Shown here: one piece after another, positions 55,296 to 64,000 of the stretch
How positions within the stretch are numbered: the first letter of the stretch is position 1
How the letters are laid out: each line of letters begins with the position of its first letter
Assembly: GCF_020042345.1 (NCBI RefSeq)
Contig: NZ_CP083387.1
Location: 1,364,001-1,428,000, forward strand
Length of the DNA: 64,000 bases
Reading direction: 5' to 3'
Origin: Arachidicoccus terrestris
GTDB lineage: Bacteria > Bacteroidota > Bacteroidia > Chitinophagales > Chitinophagaceae
Program-made: the position numbers and the translations under genes
Notes under the pieces: model-generated
What the model was told of the DNA's origin: nothing
What the model saw: only the letters and a program-made list of their open reading frames with translations
The model's database searches: none

Positions 55296-55573
55296 ATGTC
55301 CCAAAAAGACATTTTTTCAGTCTATACAATTCTTAATCAATACTAAATGTATAAATGCATTATATTTTTACTGATTATCAACCAATTATATTGTGAAAAA
55401 TTTAATAGATCCCGATGACGGGAAAGTTCCCGGACGACAAAACCGACCGGATAAGTTTAGAATTTATCTTTAAAATTCGCTTTGTACGTTCAACTTTTGT
55501 TTATTATTGCAAAATTGTACCGTCATATTAGAGAAGATTTCGTATTAAAATAGTATATAATCTAAATAGAATA

Positions 55574-58186
55574 ATGGCAAAAAACTTATTAATAGTAGAG
55601 TCGCCGGCCAAGGCCAAAACCATAGAAAAATTCCTGGGCAAGGACTTTGAAGTGGTGAGCAGCTATGGCCATATACGTGACCTTGCAAAAGGTGACAATG
55701 GTATTGATATTGAAGAAGGATTTAAACCAACTTATATAGTTCCCGATGAAAAATTAAAGGTTGTTAGTGCCCTCAAGCAGAAGGCGCAGAAGGCAGACGA
55801 AGTCTGGCTGGCATCGGATGAGGACCGGGAAGGAGAAAGTATCAGCTGGCATCTGGCTGAAGTACTGAAGCTGAATCCACATACCACTAAAAGGATCATC
55901 TTTCACGAAATCACCAAACCTGCTATTCAGCGGGCGATTCAAACACCCCGCACCATTGACCTGAATCTGGTCAATGCGCAGCAGGCCAGACGTGTACTGG
56001 ACCGGTTAGTGGGTTTTGAACTCAGTCCGGTTCTATGGCGCAAGATCGGCATGACAGGCGGGCTCAGTGCGGGCAGGGTACAGAGTGTCGCGGTTCGCCT
56101 GATTGTGGAAAGAGAAAGAGAGATCAATGGATTTACGCCGGTCAGCAGCTTTAAGATAGATGGTTTTTTCCAGGCGGATGATCATAGTGGCAAAACCGTT
56201 AGCTTTAAAGCCGAAGGGCCTAATAAACTACCGGACAGCAATACAGCTGAGCAATTCTTAAATAGCTGCAAAGGGGCTACTTATAAGGTAGCAGATATAC
56301 AGGTAAAACCTGCTAAGAGAACCCCTTCTGCCCCCTTTACGACCTCAACCCTGCAACAGGAAGCCAGTCGTAAGCTGGGCTTTGGCGTTAGTAAAACCAT
56401 GCAGATCGCGCAACGACTGTATGAAAATGGACATATTACCTATATGCGTACTGACAGTATCAATTTAAGTGATACTGCCATGGGTGAGATCAGTCAGGAA
56501 ATTAAAAATGCCTACGGCAATGAGTATTATCAACCCCGTAAGTTCAAAAATAAAAATGACAGTGCTCAGGAAGCTCATGAGGCGATTCGTCCGACCTATA
56601 TCAGTCACCATACAGTAGAAGGCTACGATGAGAGAAGGTTATACGACCTCATCTGGAAACGCACCATCGCATCCCAGATGAGTGATGCTGCCTTTGAGAA
56701 AACTATCGCCAAGATTGATATATCGACAAATAAGGAGCAGTTAACAGCTTCCGGTGAAGTATTACAATTCGATGGTTTTTTAAAGGTTTACCTGGAAGGC
56801 AAAGATGAAGAGGAGGAAGAAGAACAGGAAGGCATGTTGCCGCCACTGGCTGTGGGTCAGCAGCTGACTTTCAAAGAAATGATCGCAACTGAGAAATTCA
56901 CCCGTCCGGCCCCACGCTATACTGAAGCCTCTTTGGTGAAGAAACTGGAAGAGCTGGGCATTGGCAGACCGTCTACCTATGCGCCAACGATCACAACAAT
57001 CATGAAGCGCAATTATGTAGAGAAAAGAGAAAAGGAAGGGACGGAAAGGATCATTCATATGATACGTCTGGATGACAAGCAACAGATCGCCAAAAAAGAG
57101 AAAAAAGAAATCACCGGTGCGGATAAAGGCAAGCTCGTACCTACAGATCTGGGTATGGTGGTAACCGACTTCTTGACCATGCATTTTAAAAATGTAATGG
57201 ACTACAACTTTACTGCCCGCGTGGAAGCCGAGTTTGATGAAATAGCCGACGGTAAATTGGTCTGGAACAAAATGATCCATGCATTCTATGGCCCCTTCCA
57301 CCTGAGCATTGAAGAGACCATGGAAAATGCTGGACGTGCCACCGGAGAAAGAGAACTGGGCATTGATCCTGCTTCAGGCAAGAAAGTCTATGCCCGCATG
57401 GGTAAATTTGGACCTATGGTACAGATCGGCGAACAGGAAGACGCTGAGGAGCGCCGCTTTGCCTCCCTTCGGAAAGATCAGAGTATTGAAACCATTACTT
57501 TCGAAGAAGCCATGGATCTGTTTAAGCTTCCAATCACGCTAGGTGAATATAAAGATGCTGAAGTATCCGCATCCGTGGGAAGATTTGGTCCTTATGTAAA
57601 ATGGGGAGAGACCTATGTCTCTTTACCCAAAGGCAGTGACCCTTTGGAAACGACCATGGAGCAGGCCATTGAACTGATTGAAGAAAAGATCAAAGCAGAT
57701 GCACCTATCGCCTTTTATCAGGACAAGCCAGTGACCAAGGGCAAAGGCCGTTTTGGTCCCTTTATTAAATGGGAAGATTATTTTATCAACGTGCCCAAAG
57801 CCTATGATTTTGACAACCTGAGCCAGTCCGACATTGACGAGCTGGTGGCCAAAAAAATAGAGAAGGAAGCCAATCGGTATATTCATAACTGGCCGGCAGA
57901 GAAAATCGCCATTGAGAATGGACGCTGGGGGCCTTTTATCCGCTTTGGCAAGGCTTCTATCAAACTGGGGAAGCGGCCCGACGGCGAAAGGTTTACGGCA
58001 GAAGACTTAAAGGATGTCACCCTGGAAGACGTCAAAAAAATGATCGAGAAAGAAGTACCGGGCGCGTTTACCAAGAAAGCCAAGAAGGCAGCACCTAAAA
58101 AGGCCGCCAAAAAAGCAGCTCCTAAAAAAACAGCTAAGAAGGCGGCTCCTAAGAAAGCGGCGGCCAAAAAGGCAGCCAGGAAATAA
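55574..58186 (+). CDS. topA: DNA topoisomerase I with Lys/Ala-rich tail
   Basis: 870 residues. It relaxes negative supercoils. The TOPRIM domain starts MAKNLLIVESPAKAKTIEKF, has the acidic triad in ASDEDREGESI, and the active-site Tyr is in ITYMRTDSINLS. Three topo C-terminal repeat units (RMGKFGPMVQIG, GRFGPYVKWG, KGRFGPFIKWED) follow, then RWGPFIRFGKASIKL. The last ~36 residues are an almost pure Lys/Ala/Pro tail (KKAAPKKAAKKAAPKK), like eukaryotic histone H1 tails. It has its own terminator. Confidence 0.96.
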   Translation: MAKNLLIVESPAKAKTIEKFLGKDFEVVSSYGHIRDLAKGDNGIDIEEGFKPTYIVPDEKLKVVSALKQKAQKADEVWLASDEDREGESISWHLAEVLKLNPHTTKRIIFHEITKPAIQRAIQTPRTIDLNLVNAQQARRVLDRLVGFELSPVLWRKIGMTGGLSAGRVQSVAVRLIVEREREINGFTPVSSFKIDGFFQADDHSGKTVSFKAEGPNKLPDSNTAEQFLNSCKGATYKVADIQVKPAKRTPSAPFTTSTLQQEASRKLGFGVSKTMQIAQRLYENGHITYMRTDSINLSDTAMGEISQEIKNAYGNEYYQPRKFKNKNDSAQEAHEAIRPTYISHHTVEGYDERRLYDLIWKRTIASQMSDAAFEKTIAKIDISTNKEQLTASGEVLQFDGFLKVYLEGKDEEEEEEQEGMLPPLAVGQQLTFKEMIATEKFTRPAPRYTEASLVKKLEELGIGRPSTYAPTITTIMKRNYVEKREKEGTERIIHMIRLDDKQQIAKKEKKEITGADKGKLVPTDLGMVVTDFLTMHFKNVMDYNFTARVEAEFDEIADGKLVWNKMIHAFYGPFHLSIEETMENAGRATGERELGIDPASGKKVYARMGKFGPMVQIGEQEDAEERRFASLRKDQSIETITFEEAMDLFKLPITLGEYKDAEVSASVGRFGPYVKWGETYVSLPKGSDPLETTMEQAIELIEEKIKADAPIAFYQDKPVTKGKGRFGPFIKWEDYFINVPKAYDFDNLSQSDIDELVAKKIEKEANRYIHNWPAEKIAIENGRWGPFIRFGKASIKLGKRPDGERFTAEDLKDVTLEDVKKMIEKEVPGAFTKKAKKAAPKKAAKKAAPKKTAKKAAPKKAAAKKAARK

Positions 58187-58216
58187 ACAGCCTGGTCAAA
58201 GGGGCAAATGTACAAT

Positions 58217-58257
58217 AACCATGGTCGGCTTTTTAAGGAGTCGACCATGGTTTTTAT
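58217..58257 (+). terminator. Terminator of topA
   Basis: A perfect 11-bp stem (AACCATGGTCG at 58217-58227 with its complement at 58242-58252) followed by TTTA, 30 bp after the stop. Confidence 0.8.
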
Positions 58258-58271
58258 TAAGGTGGCAATAC

Positions 58272-58664
58272 CTACCGTACTGTACAACTAAAGTATTTCT
58301 GGTCCCTGAAAAAAGTAAAATACATAATGGAAAGGATCATCAGCCCACCGGCACCTCCTACGACATATTTAATCAGCCATCCGGTATCCTCAAACTGAAA
58401 AAATAAAAAGCAGCACAGAAGACAGAGCAAATAATACCAGTCTGGAATAAACGGCCGTATGATCAGCTTAGTAGATTGTGCATTAATATGGATTGTATTG
58501 GTAGCATACCAACCTTCCAGGCGCATTTTCACTTCGCTCGTCCCTTCCGGAAGGGTTATTTGCTGTGCTTTGAGGCCGGCGAGCATATAGACATGTCCCC
58601 CGATTTCGATCTTCATTTTCGCTATGGGTAATATCCCCTTGCGTATCAGCTGTATTTGAGCCAT
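58272..58664 (-). CDS. Small membrane protein of unknown function
   Basis: 130 residues. The soluble N-terminal half is beta-rich (IEIGGHVYMLAGLKAQQITL, EVKMRLEGWYA), followed by two TM segments, one near WYYLLCLLCCFLFFQF and one near YVVGGAGGLMILSIMYFTFF, and a short tail. I do not recognise a family. It is divergent from the fluoride riboswitch/CLC-F unit and convergent with topA. It may be envelope-associated; no function is proposed. Confidence 0.6.
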   Translation of the reverse strand: MAQIQLIRKGILPIAKMKIEIGGHVYMLAGLKAQQITLPEGTSEVKMRLEGWYATNTIHINAQSTKLIIRPFIPDWYYLLCLLCCFLFFQFEDTGWLIKYVVGGAGGLMILSIMYFTFFRDQKYFSCTVR

Positions 58665-58741
58665 CGCTTGATTTACATTTTTGTATCGCTAAAATTAAAG
58701 GATTTGCAACCAAAACCAACACAAATTAGTATTTGGTGTAT

Positions 58742-58749
58742 TATCTTTG
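58742..58749 (+). promoter_or_regulatory. Probable -7 box of the fluoride-riboswitch transcript
   Basis: TATCTTTG fits TAnnTTTG and lies 12 bp before the riboswitch, so transcription would start just in front of the aptamer. Confidence 0.5.
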
Positions 58750-58760
58750 CATTTACTAAA

Positions 58761-58819
58761 AGGAAATGGTGTCTTCCTACTCAACCGCCTGTCTTTGCAC
58801 ACAGGCTGATGGCGCCTAC
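58761..58819 (+). promoter_or_regulatory. Fluoride riboswitch (crcB motif)
   Basis: The RNA has the order expected of the crcB-motif aptamer: P1 GGAA/TTCC around ATGGTGTC, the invariant AACCGCC, P2 GCCTGT/ACAGGC, then TGATGGCGCCTAC. The loop GGTGTC (58768-58773) can pair with GGCGCC (58811-58816) as the pseudoknot, with two G-U pairs. Fluoride binding stabilises this form. The gene behind is a CLC transporter of the fluoride-exporting type. In the unbound form CCTAC (58815-58819) could pair with GTAGG (58874-58878), just before the start codon, and hide the ribosome binding region. Confidence 0.9.
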
Positions 58820-58883
58820 AAATAAAAACGCATAAAGCGTACATTGGCCTGACAGGCCTCATATTTATTATTTGTAGGAAAGC

Positions 58884-60248
58884 ATGAAAAAAATCATTAC
58901 ATCTTTCGAACATATTTCGATTCTCAGGCATCTTTTAAAATGGACGTTGATCACGATCCCAGTGTCCTTATTTGCCGGTTCAACTGTCGCCCTGTTTTTA
59001 TGGATGCTTGAGCAGGTGACTGTTATAAGATGGCAACATCCCTGGCTATTATTTTTATTACCCTTGTCAGGTATCCTTATCTATTTGTCGTATTACTACT
59101 CCGGAAAAAACGCAGAAGCGGGCAATAATCTTATTGTGGATGAGATCCATAAGCCTGGTGGCGGTGTACCGTTCAGAATGGCACCTCTCGTATTACTCAC
59201 CACCGTCGCCACCCACCTGTTTGGGGGGTCGGCAGGCCGGGAAGGAACGGCTGTGCAGATTGGCGGAAGTATTTCCAGCCTGATCGGTAAAAAACTACAA
59301 CTAGACAAGGCGGATACCAAGATCCTGCTCATGACAGGTGTAGCGGCCGGCTTTGGCGCCGTGTTTGGCACACCGCTGACAGGTGCCATTTTTGCCTTAG
59401 AAGTAATTACAGTCGGGAAGATCAATCATAAGGCCCTGCTCCCCTGTTTCATGGCCAGTATACTGGCTGACATCGTCTGTAAGGAATGGGGAATACATCA
59501 TACACAGTATGCCATCGCTTTTAAAAATATGCTTACCGGTGCAGACGGCATGTTCCATATGAATTGGCGATTACTGGCCAGTGTTATATTAGGGGGTGTA
59601 TTGTTCGGACTTGCCAGCTATTTGTTTTCCGAGCTGTCCCATACCATTAAAAATTACAGTCAGCGATGGATTTCCAAAAAATGGCTGATCCCATTTATTG
59701 GGGGCGTTGTTATCATCGGGCTGACATACCTGTTGGGGACTGACAGCTATTTAGGCCTGGGTGTGGATAATCCCGACCCCAGGGCCGTCAGTATCTTATC
59801 CTGCTTTAAAGAAGGAGGTGCCTCTTATCTAAGCTGGTTCTGGAAACTGCTTTTTACAGCCATTACGCTTAGCATGGGTTTCAAAGGCGGTGAGGTAACA
59901 CCCTTATTTTTCATCGGCGCAGCATTGGGCAATGCCATTGGTATGCTGACAGGAGCACCGGTAGACCTGATGGCAGGCCTGGGCTTTATTGCCGTGTTTG
60001 CGGGGGCCACCAACACGCCTATTGCCTGTACTTTAATGGGAGTAGAACTATTCGGCAGTGAGAACCTGATCTATTTTGCTATTGCCTGCTTCACCGCCTA
60101 TTATTTCAGTGGCCATACTGGCATTTATTCTGCACAAAGACTGGGCTATTCAAAGCTCAATGCAGAACCTGCAACAGACAATGAATTAACTTTACAGAAG
60201 ATCAGAAAGGCAAAACTGGAGAGAAAAAACAAAAGCGCTAACAGATAA
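58884..60248 (+). CDS. CLC-type fluoride/proton antiporter (EriC-F type)
   Basis: 454 residues with about 10-12 membrane helices. The CLC motif is [15 protein letters not shown], where the Thr replaces the Pro of chloride CLCs. The GSGIP-type motif of chloride transporters is missing ([16 protein letters not shown] in its place). Both traits point to the CLC-F branch that exports fluoride, and the fluoride riboswitch 65 bp upstream supports it. Membrane export of fluoride protects enzymes such as enolase. It ends at a convergent TonB-receptor gene with a short hairpin between. Confidence 0.88.
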   Translation: MKKIITSFEHISILRHLLKWTLITIPVSLFAGSTVALFLWMLEQVTVIRWQHPWLLFLLPLSGILIYLSYYYSGKNAEAGNNLIVDEIHKPGGGVPFRMAPLVLLTTVATHLFGGSAGREGTAVQIGGSISSLIGKKLQLDKADTKILLMTGVAAGFGAVFGTPLTGAIFALEVITVGKINHKALLPCFMASILADIVCKEWGIHHTQYAIAFKNMLTGADGMFHMNWRLLASVILGGVLFGLASYLFSELSHTIKNYSQRWISKKWLIPFIGGVVIIGLTYLLGTDSYLGLGVDNPDPRAVSILSCFKEGGASYLSWFWKLLFTAITLSMGFKGGEVTPLFFIGAALGNAIGMLTGAPVDLMAGLGFIAVFAGATNTPIACTLMGVELFGSENLIYFAIACFTAYYFSGHTGIYSAQRLGYSKLNAEPATDNELTLQKIRKAKLERKNKSANR

Positions 60249-60272
60249 GCCCGGATTTCCCTGAAATAAAGG

Positions 60273-60312
60273 AAAGTGCATTCAAGCCATACAGTTGCTC
60301 TTCATGCACTTT
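60273..60312. terminator. Hairpin between CLC-F and TonB receptor genes
   Basis: A 9-bp stem (AAAGTGCAT at 60273-60281 with its complement at 60304-60312), 22-nt loop, between two convergent genes. Confidence 0.6.
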
Positions 60313-60339
60313 TCATGATCAGATCGGTCCGTTGATGTC

Positions 60340-62754
60340 CTATAATTTAAAGGCAACCGTCATGCTGTAATTAACCGGTCTTTGCGGATTGACAGACCAG
60401 TATCCTATGTAATATTGTTTATCCAGCAGATTGTTCCCGTTCAGCGACACTCTTACATGCCTGCCATTATAATACAAAGTCGCATTCACAAGTGTATAGG
60501 ATGGCAATTCAAAAACACCGGTAGCACTGTTGTCCACTACTTTATAGACACCTGCATAATTGCCGCCGATTCCGAAGCCGAAGTTCCTGAGCGCACCCTG
60601 CTGAAAAGTATAGGTTCCCCAGAAGTTCGCCAGATCCTGCGGTCCCTGACCACCCGGCGCCCGCCCTTTTTCTGTGTAAAAATCTGTCTTATTGGCTGAC
60701 GTATTCTCAATTTTATTATGAGAATAACCAGCGATCAGGCTCAGACCAGCAGCAGGCTCCGCCTCGAGATCCAGATCAAAACCGCGGCTATGAACTTTCC
60801 CACGCTGATCCGCATCGTTTATATTGCCGGCAAGCGGCGTAACCCTGTCTTCTACTTTGATATCATAATAAGAGGCGGTAAAAGCCAGTTTATTTTGAAT
60901 GATATTGGTTTTAATACCAGCTTCCCACTGGTTGGCGTGCTCCGGTTTAAAGGTCTTCAAACGTGGATTACTGCCATCGACGTCATATACAGTCCGAGGC
61001 GCCACATTCATAAATGAATTTTGATAATTCGCAAACAGGGATACCTGATCCAGCACAGGTTGATAGACCAGACCAAATTTCGGGCTCAATGCAAACTGAT
61101 CAAAATCATCTTCTTTATTTCCTTTTTCTCCCTTATTGTCAAAATAGTCTGCCCTGAGACTCAACATAGCAGATAAGTTGGGTGTAAAATTAATTACGTC
61201 AGATACGTAAGCGGCATATGTCTGTTTACTGGTATTGCTGAGTGAATTGCCTTTGCCCGCCAACAGACTATCTATAGAAGCCTTTGTTAAGTAGACAGGA
61301 TGACTGTCATCTACCTGGAACACTTCCCCCTGAGGCGTCACAAACCGGACGATGCCATATCCGGATCCGTTATTGACAATCTGCTGCGAAAAATAATCCA
61401 GTCCGATCAACAGCCGGTTGCGGACCGATCCGATCTTAAAGTCGGCATTAAAATTCTGCTGAATATCAAATACGCGGTTACTTTGATTCTCTTTGGTAAT
61501 ATCCTGTTCAAAATGATCACTGCCCTGTTCATTGCCAAAGATATATCCATAATAACCGTCTGCCCATGATACACTTCTGGAGATCGCCGTCTGAGAAGAC
61601 CAGACGCCGGATATCTTATAATTCATTTGTGCCTGAATATTGAACCTTGGATTTTTAATGGTCAGGTCATTGGAGGTAAAGGATAGTTCGGGATTCAGGT
61701 TCAGGGAGGCGATGTCTTTAAAAGTCAGTGGATCAACCCGGTTGGTATGGAAAAACACCGGCGCGGCGGCACGTTCTTCGTGATAAATCTCCGCCATAAA
61801 ATCAAAAGTCAAACGGTCACTGGCCCTGTAAGTAAAGGAAGGGGCCAGGAAGAAGGACTTTTTAAACCCGGCATCCTGAAAGCTGTTCTCCGTATGATAA
61901 TCAGCCACCATCCGGAAAGCCATACTATCATTCAGCGGTGTATTATAATCTGCCGTAATCTGGCTCAGTCCGAAACTGCCGCCTGTATAACTGAGTGTAC
62001 CTCCTTTTTCAAAATAAGGCTTCTTGGTTATCACATTGATTACGCCGCCGTAGCCGACAAAGTTCGCACCGTAAAGGGTGCCGGAAGGCCCTTTCAATAC
62101 CTGAATCTCTTCAATATTAGCCGGATCCAGATCTCCTGCCGTGAACCCCGGAAGGCCGTTGTATAAAGAAGGCTGCGCTTCAAATCCCCTTAAGGCAAAA
62201 TATGTGGCCCCGTCTCCTGCCCGGCCGGTAGACGCCCAGGTTCTGGAAATGCCGGGCACATTACGCATCGCGTCATCAAAATTGGTAATTCCCTGCTGGA
62301 TCATCAAATCAGCGCCTACACTGCTGTATACCTGAGGATTCTCCAGATTTTTAAGCGGCATCTTGGCAACACCGTAGGTTACCTTATTGCCCAATAGGAT
62401 TTGCCTGGCCTGTACGGTCACATCTGCCAATTGAGCATACGTCAGGTTAATGACAAAATCTTCTTTAATATGGGCGCCTGCGCTGAGATAAACTTCTTTG
62501 GTCTGCTCCCGGGTGCCTAATGCGGTTAAGCGTAATAAATAAGTTCCGGCGGTGGGCACATCAATATGGTAGTTGCCGTTTATATCACTGATATCGGCCC
62601 AGTTTTTTCCATCTATCCGGATATTCACCTGACTGGCGGGCTTACCGTCTGTCGTAGTAATGTGACCACTGATAACGGCCTTTTGAGCCAGCACAATACC
62701 ACTGCCGCAGCTCATGACAGTCAGCAGGCAAATAATTGATTGGAAGAGTTTCAT
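60340..62754 (-). CDS. TonB-dependent receptor, siderophore type
   Basis: 804 residues from the ATG at 62754; the frame is open upstream but that part is not exported-protein-like. After the signal peptide (to VLAQ) comes a carboxypeptidase regulatory-like domain (about 25-110, with ISGHITTTDGKPASQVNI), a plug (about 120-260, with RAGDGATYFALRGF and IEEIQVLKGPSGTLYG), and a 22-strand barrel. The final residues VNYSMTVAFKL and the NLLDKQYYIGYWSVNPQRP motif match siderophore receptors. It imports iron chelates through TonB. No other iron gene is adjacent. Confidence 0.92.
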   Translation of the reverse strand: MKLFQSIICLLTVMSCGSGIVLAQKAVISGHITTTDGKPASQVNIRIDGKNWADISDINGNYHIDVPTAGTYLLRLTALGTREQTKEVYLSAGAHIKEDFVINLTYAQLADVTVQARQILLGNKVTYGVAKMPLKNLENPQVYSSVGADLMIQQGITNFDDAMRNVPGISRTWASTGRAGDGATYFALRGFEAQPSLYNGLPGFTAGDLDPANIEEIQVLKGPSGTLYGANFVGYGGVINVITKKPYFEKGGTLSYTGGSFGLSQITADYNTPLNDSMAFRMVADYHTENSFQDAGFKKSFFLAPSFTYRASDRLTFDFMAEIYHEERAAAPVFFHTNRVDPLTFKDIASLNLNPELSFTSNDLTIKNPRFNIQAQMNYKISGVWSSQTAISRSVSWADGYYGYIFGNEQGSDHFEQDITKENQSNRVFDIQQNFNADFKIGSVRNRLLIGLDYFSQQIVNNGSGYGIVRFVTPQGEVFQVDDSHPVYLTKASIDSLLAGKGNSLSNTSKQTYAAYVSDVINFTPNLSAMLSLRADYFDNKGEKGNKEDDFDQFALSPKFGLVYQPVLDQVSLFANYQNSFMNVAPRTVYDVDGSNPRLKTFKPEHANQWEAGIKTNIIQNKLAFTASYYDIKVEDRVTPLAGNINDADQRGKVHSRGFDLDLEAEPAAGLSLIAGYSHNKIENTSANKTDFYTEKGRAPGGQGPQDLANFWGTYTFQQGALRNFGFGIGGNYAGVYKVVDNSATGVFELPSYTLVNATLYYNGRHVRVSLNGNNLLDKQYYIGYWSVNPQRPVNYSMTVAFKL

Positions 62755-63053
62755 AATTTTATTGAAATAGAAAATGATTGATTCTGATAATGGCGAAAAG
62801 CCTAAGTCCGTGGACCGAAAATAAGCGGTATCGCCAGATGTCCTGCAATTACACACACAATCGCGTTGCCGACCGGCGCATGCATAAATGCATTCCAAAT
62901 TCCGGCGCAAAAATAATTCACATAGTCTCAACCCTTTTACGAGATGCGGAAAAAGATCAGATCTCCACGAATCATGCGGATCAGTTGGGGCAACCCTCTG
63001 ATGAATTTTTTGTATCTTGTGTTGACAGTATTTTTAAAAGTAAGCAGCTGATA
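62755..63053. promoter_or_regulatory. Divergent spacer of the TonB receptor and RNAP-alpha-CTD-like gene
   Basis: 299 bp. A direct and inverted repeat ATGCAT-AA-ATGCAT near 62880-62893 could be a regulator site (for example Fur-like iron control), but the match is too short to claim. Promoters of both genes must lie here. No other gene seen. Confidence 0.3.
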
Positions 63054-63347
63054 ATGACACAGCAGAAGACAAAAAGAATCTGTCCAAATGGGCATAGCTA
63101 TTACAAAACCAGTCATTGCCCCGTTTGTCCGGTCTGTGCGGCTGAGCGCAAACCGCCCGAAGATTTTTATGCCGCACTTGCAGCCCCCGCCAGGCGTGCA
63201 CTATTATCCCATCAGATAAACGATCCGGAGACACTTTCCCAACTAAGCAGGAAAGAAGTGCAGGGCTGGCATGGGATAGGCGATAAGGCAATAGCCCTGC
63301 TCGACCAGGCTCTGACAGAAGCAGGCCTTTGCTTTCGATCTCAGTAG
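63054..63347 (+). CDS. RNA polymerase alpha C-terminal-domain-like protein with zinc motif
   Basis: 97 residues from the ATG at 63054; the frame is open for another 92 codons upstream but that part is not conserved-looking. The N-terminal CPNGHSYYKTSHCPVCPVC holds up to five Cys able to bind zinc. The C-terminal ~60 residues (FYAALAAPARRALLSHQI, LSQLSRKEVQGWHGIGDKAI) form the helix-hairpin-helix of the RNAP alpha CTD. Such small proteins occur in many Bacteroidota; a DNA-binding role is likely, none is proven. Confidence 0.8.
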   Translation: MTQQKTKRICPNGHSYYKTSHCPVCPVCAAERKPPEDFYAALAAPARRALLSHQINDPETLSQLSRKEVQGWHGIGDKAIALLDQALTEAGLCFRSQ

Positions 63348-63355
63348 CAGAATGA

Positions 63356-64000
63356 TTATTTAGCCTTCAAATCCAATTCCATATGGATATTGGCCCGTTT
63401 ATAGGGAGAATGGATGCCTGTTACTTTGACAAAGCCCAGTTTATAGTATAGATTGATTGCAGGTGTCAAGCGTGTATTACTCTCCAGATAAAGCTTAGAA
63501 GCACCGGCCTCCTTCGCGGCTTTCACAATCGCCTTTCCGAGTAACCAACCGATATGCTTTCCCTGCGCCTCGGGGGAAACAGCCATTTTCGCCATTTCAA
63601 AATCATAATCGGTGTCCGTCATTTTAATGAGCGCACAGACCCCAACCGGCTTGCCGTTATACAAGGCTACCAATATTTTCCCACCTTTTTTCAATATCAG
63701 TTCCGGATTATCAAGGGCCTTATAATCAGCTTCCTCCATCTCAAAATATTGGTTAATCCATGCTTCGTTCAATGCCCGGAATACAGCCTTATATTTAGGA
63801 GTATAGGATATAATCTTCACATCCCGGCTCTCTCGTCTCTTTTTTTGCTCCTTCACACGCAAAAACAGAGACTTTTGCCCCAATAAGAACTCCCATTCGG
63901 CTATGGCTTCCCAAAGAGGATAGCTCGCCTCCTTTTCAATATTTTCAATAGCAGCGTCTACATCCTGATACTGCAGATGTATCTTTTGGGATAACTCCTT
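63356..64000 (-). CDS. MarR-type regulator/GNAT acetyltransferase fusion, 5' end missing
   Basis: The frame is open to the window edge (215 codons, 63356-64000), so the start lies beyond base 64000. The part nearest the edge is helical (DAAIENIEKEASYPLWEAIA) and matches the end of the MarR domain in bifunctional HTH/GNAT proteins. The GNAT domain (last ~155 residues) has KIISYTPKYKAVF, YDFEMAKMAVSPEAQGKHIG, the acetyl-CoA loop, and LESNTRLTPAINLYYKLGF. These proteins combine gene regulation and acetylation; the substrate is not known. Confidence 0.88.
   Translation of the reverse strand, partial: KELSQKIHLQYQDVDAAIENIEKEASYPLWEAIAEWEFLLGQKSLFLRVKEQKKRRESRDVKIISYTPKYKAVFRALNEAWINQYFEMEEADYKALDNPELILKKGGKILVALYNGKPVGVCALIKMTDTDYDFEMAKMAVSPEAQGKHIGWLLGKAIVKAAKEAGASKLYLESNTRLTPAINLYYKLGFVKVTGIHSPYKRANIHMELDLKAK

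Noticed and set aside
56780-57301. A 173-codon minus-strand frame inside topA
   Set aside because: TopA is unquestionable on the other strand; the frame follows its codon pattern in antisense.
1-64000. CRISPR arrays, rRNA operons, prophage or classical defence systems
   Set aside because: No regularly spaced repeats, no rRNA-like segments, no phage structural genes and no restriction, Cas or retron genes were found.

Overview
The window looks like chromosomal DNA of a Bacteroidota bacterium, most likely order Chitinophagales (family Chitinophagaceae). The signs are a type IX secretion C-terminal domain, a TonB-dependent receptor with a carboxypeptidase-like N-domain, DUF3098 next to ftsX, DUF4369-thioredoxin and DUF3472/DUF5077 proteins, and repeated TAnnTTTG promoter -7 boxes upstream of genes. 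No 16S gene is present, so the genus is not fixed. Most of the window is ordinary housekeeping DNA with short intergenic regions. Many convergent gene pairs are closed by long perfect hairpins that can terminate transcription in both directions.

Layout. 1-7.8 kb: C-terminus of a CorC/GldE-type protein, a TlpA-like thioredoxin, an AraC regulator, a PfkB kinase, a lipoprotein cytochrome c followed by a TadA-like deaminase, superoxide dismutase, a small lipoprotein, DUF3098 and ftsX. 7.9-17.3 kb: leuS, a DUF3472 secreted protein, a MacB/FtsX-like permease, an RlmK-like rRNA methyltransferase and a T9SS cargo protein. 17.4-24.2 kb: prmA, plsY, an M48 lipoprotein protease, a YdeI-like protein and uvrA. 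24.3-33.7 kb: a glycine-zipper lipoprotein, a GNAT-racemase pair, a TPR histidine kinase with a NarL-type regulator, a GH27 alpha-galactosidase, and the yceD-rpmF-plsX block. 33.9-45.6 kb: DoxX, kup, a DUF6427-like membrane protein, purQ, two DsbD-type proteins, a half-length carB, an MlaE-like permease, a ferredoxin and a ferredoxin-NADP reductase. 45.8-64 kb: grpE-dnaJ, parE, a TnpB element in a tRNA-Thr locus, an outer-membrane protein, prs-rplY, radC, topA, a fluoride riboswitch with a CLC-F-type transporter, a TonB receptor, an RNAP-alpha-CTD-like protein and a MarR/GNAT fusion.

The parts that stand out are these. (1) A tnpB-only IS200/IS605-type element sits exactly in the anticodon loop of a tRNA-Thr gene. 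An intact tRNA-Thr(CGT) with the same promoter and 5' half follows 1,548 bp downstream. The guide that this element would express reads into the disrupted tRNA, and the intact tRNA differs from it at six positions. (2) carB encodes only the N-terminal half of carbamoyl-phosphate synthetase and ends cleanly at the domain boundary with a terminator. (3) The DsbD protein has lost the cysteine pair of its own N-terminal domain, while a stand-alone N-domain protein just upstream keeps it. (4) A fluoride riboswitch controls a CLC-F-type transporter, probably by hiding the ribosome binding region. (5) UvrA and TopA both carry lysine/alanine-rich histone-like tails. No CRISPR array, rRNA operon, prophage or classical defence island was seen. 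All calls rest on reading the sequence and family knowledge; no database search was run.
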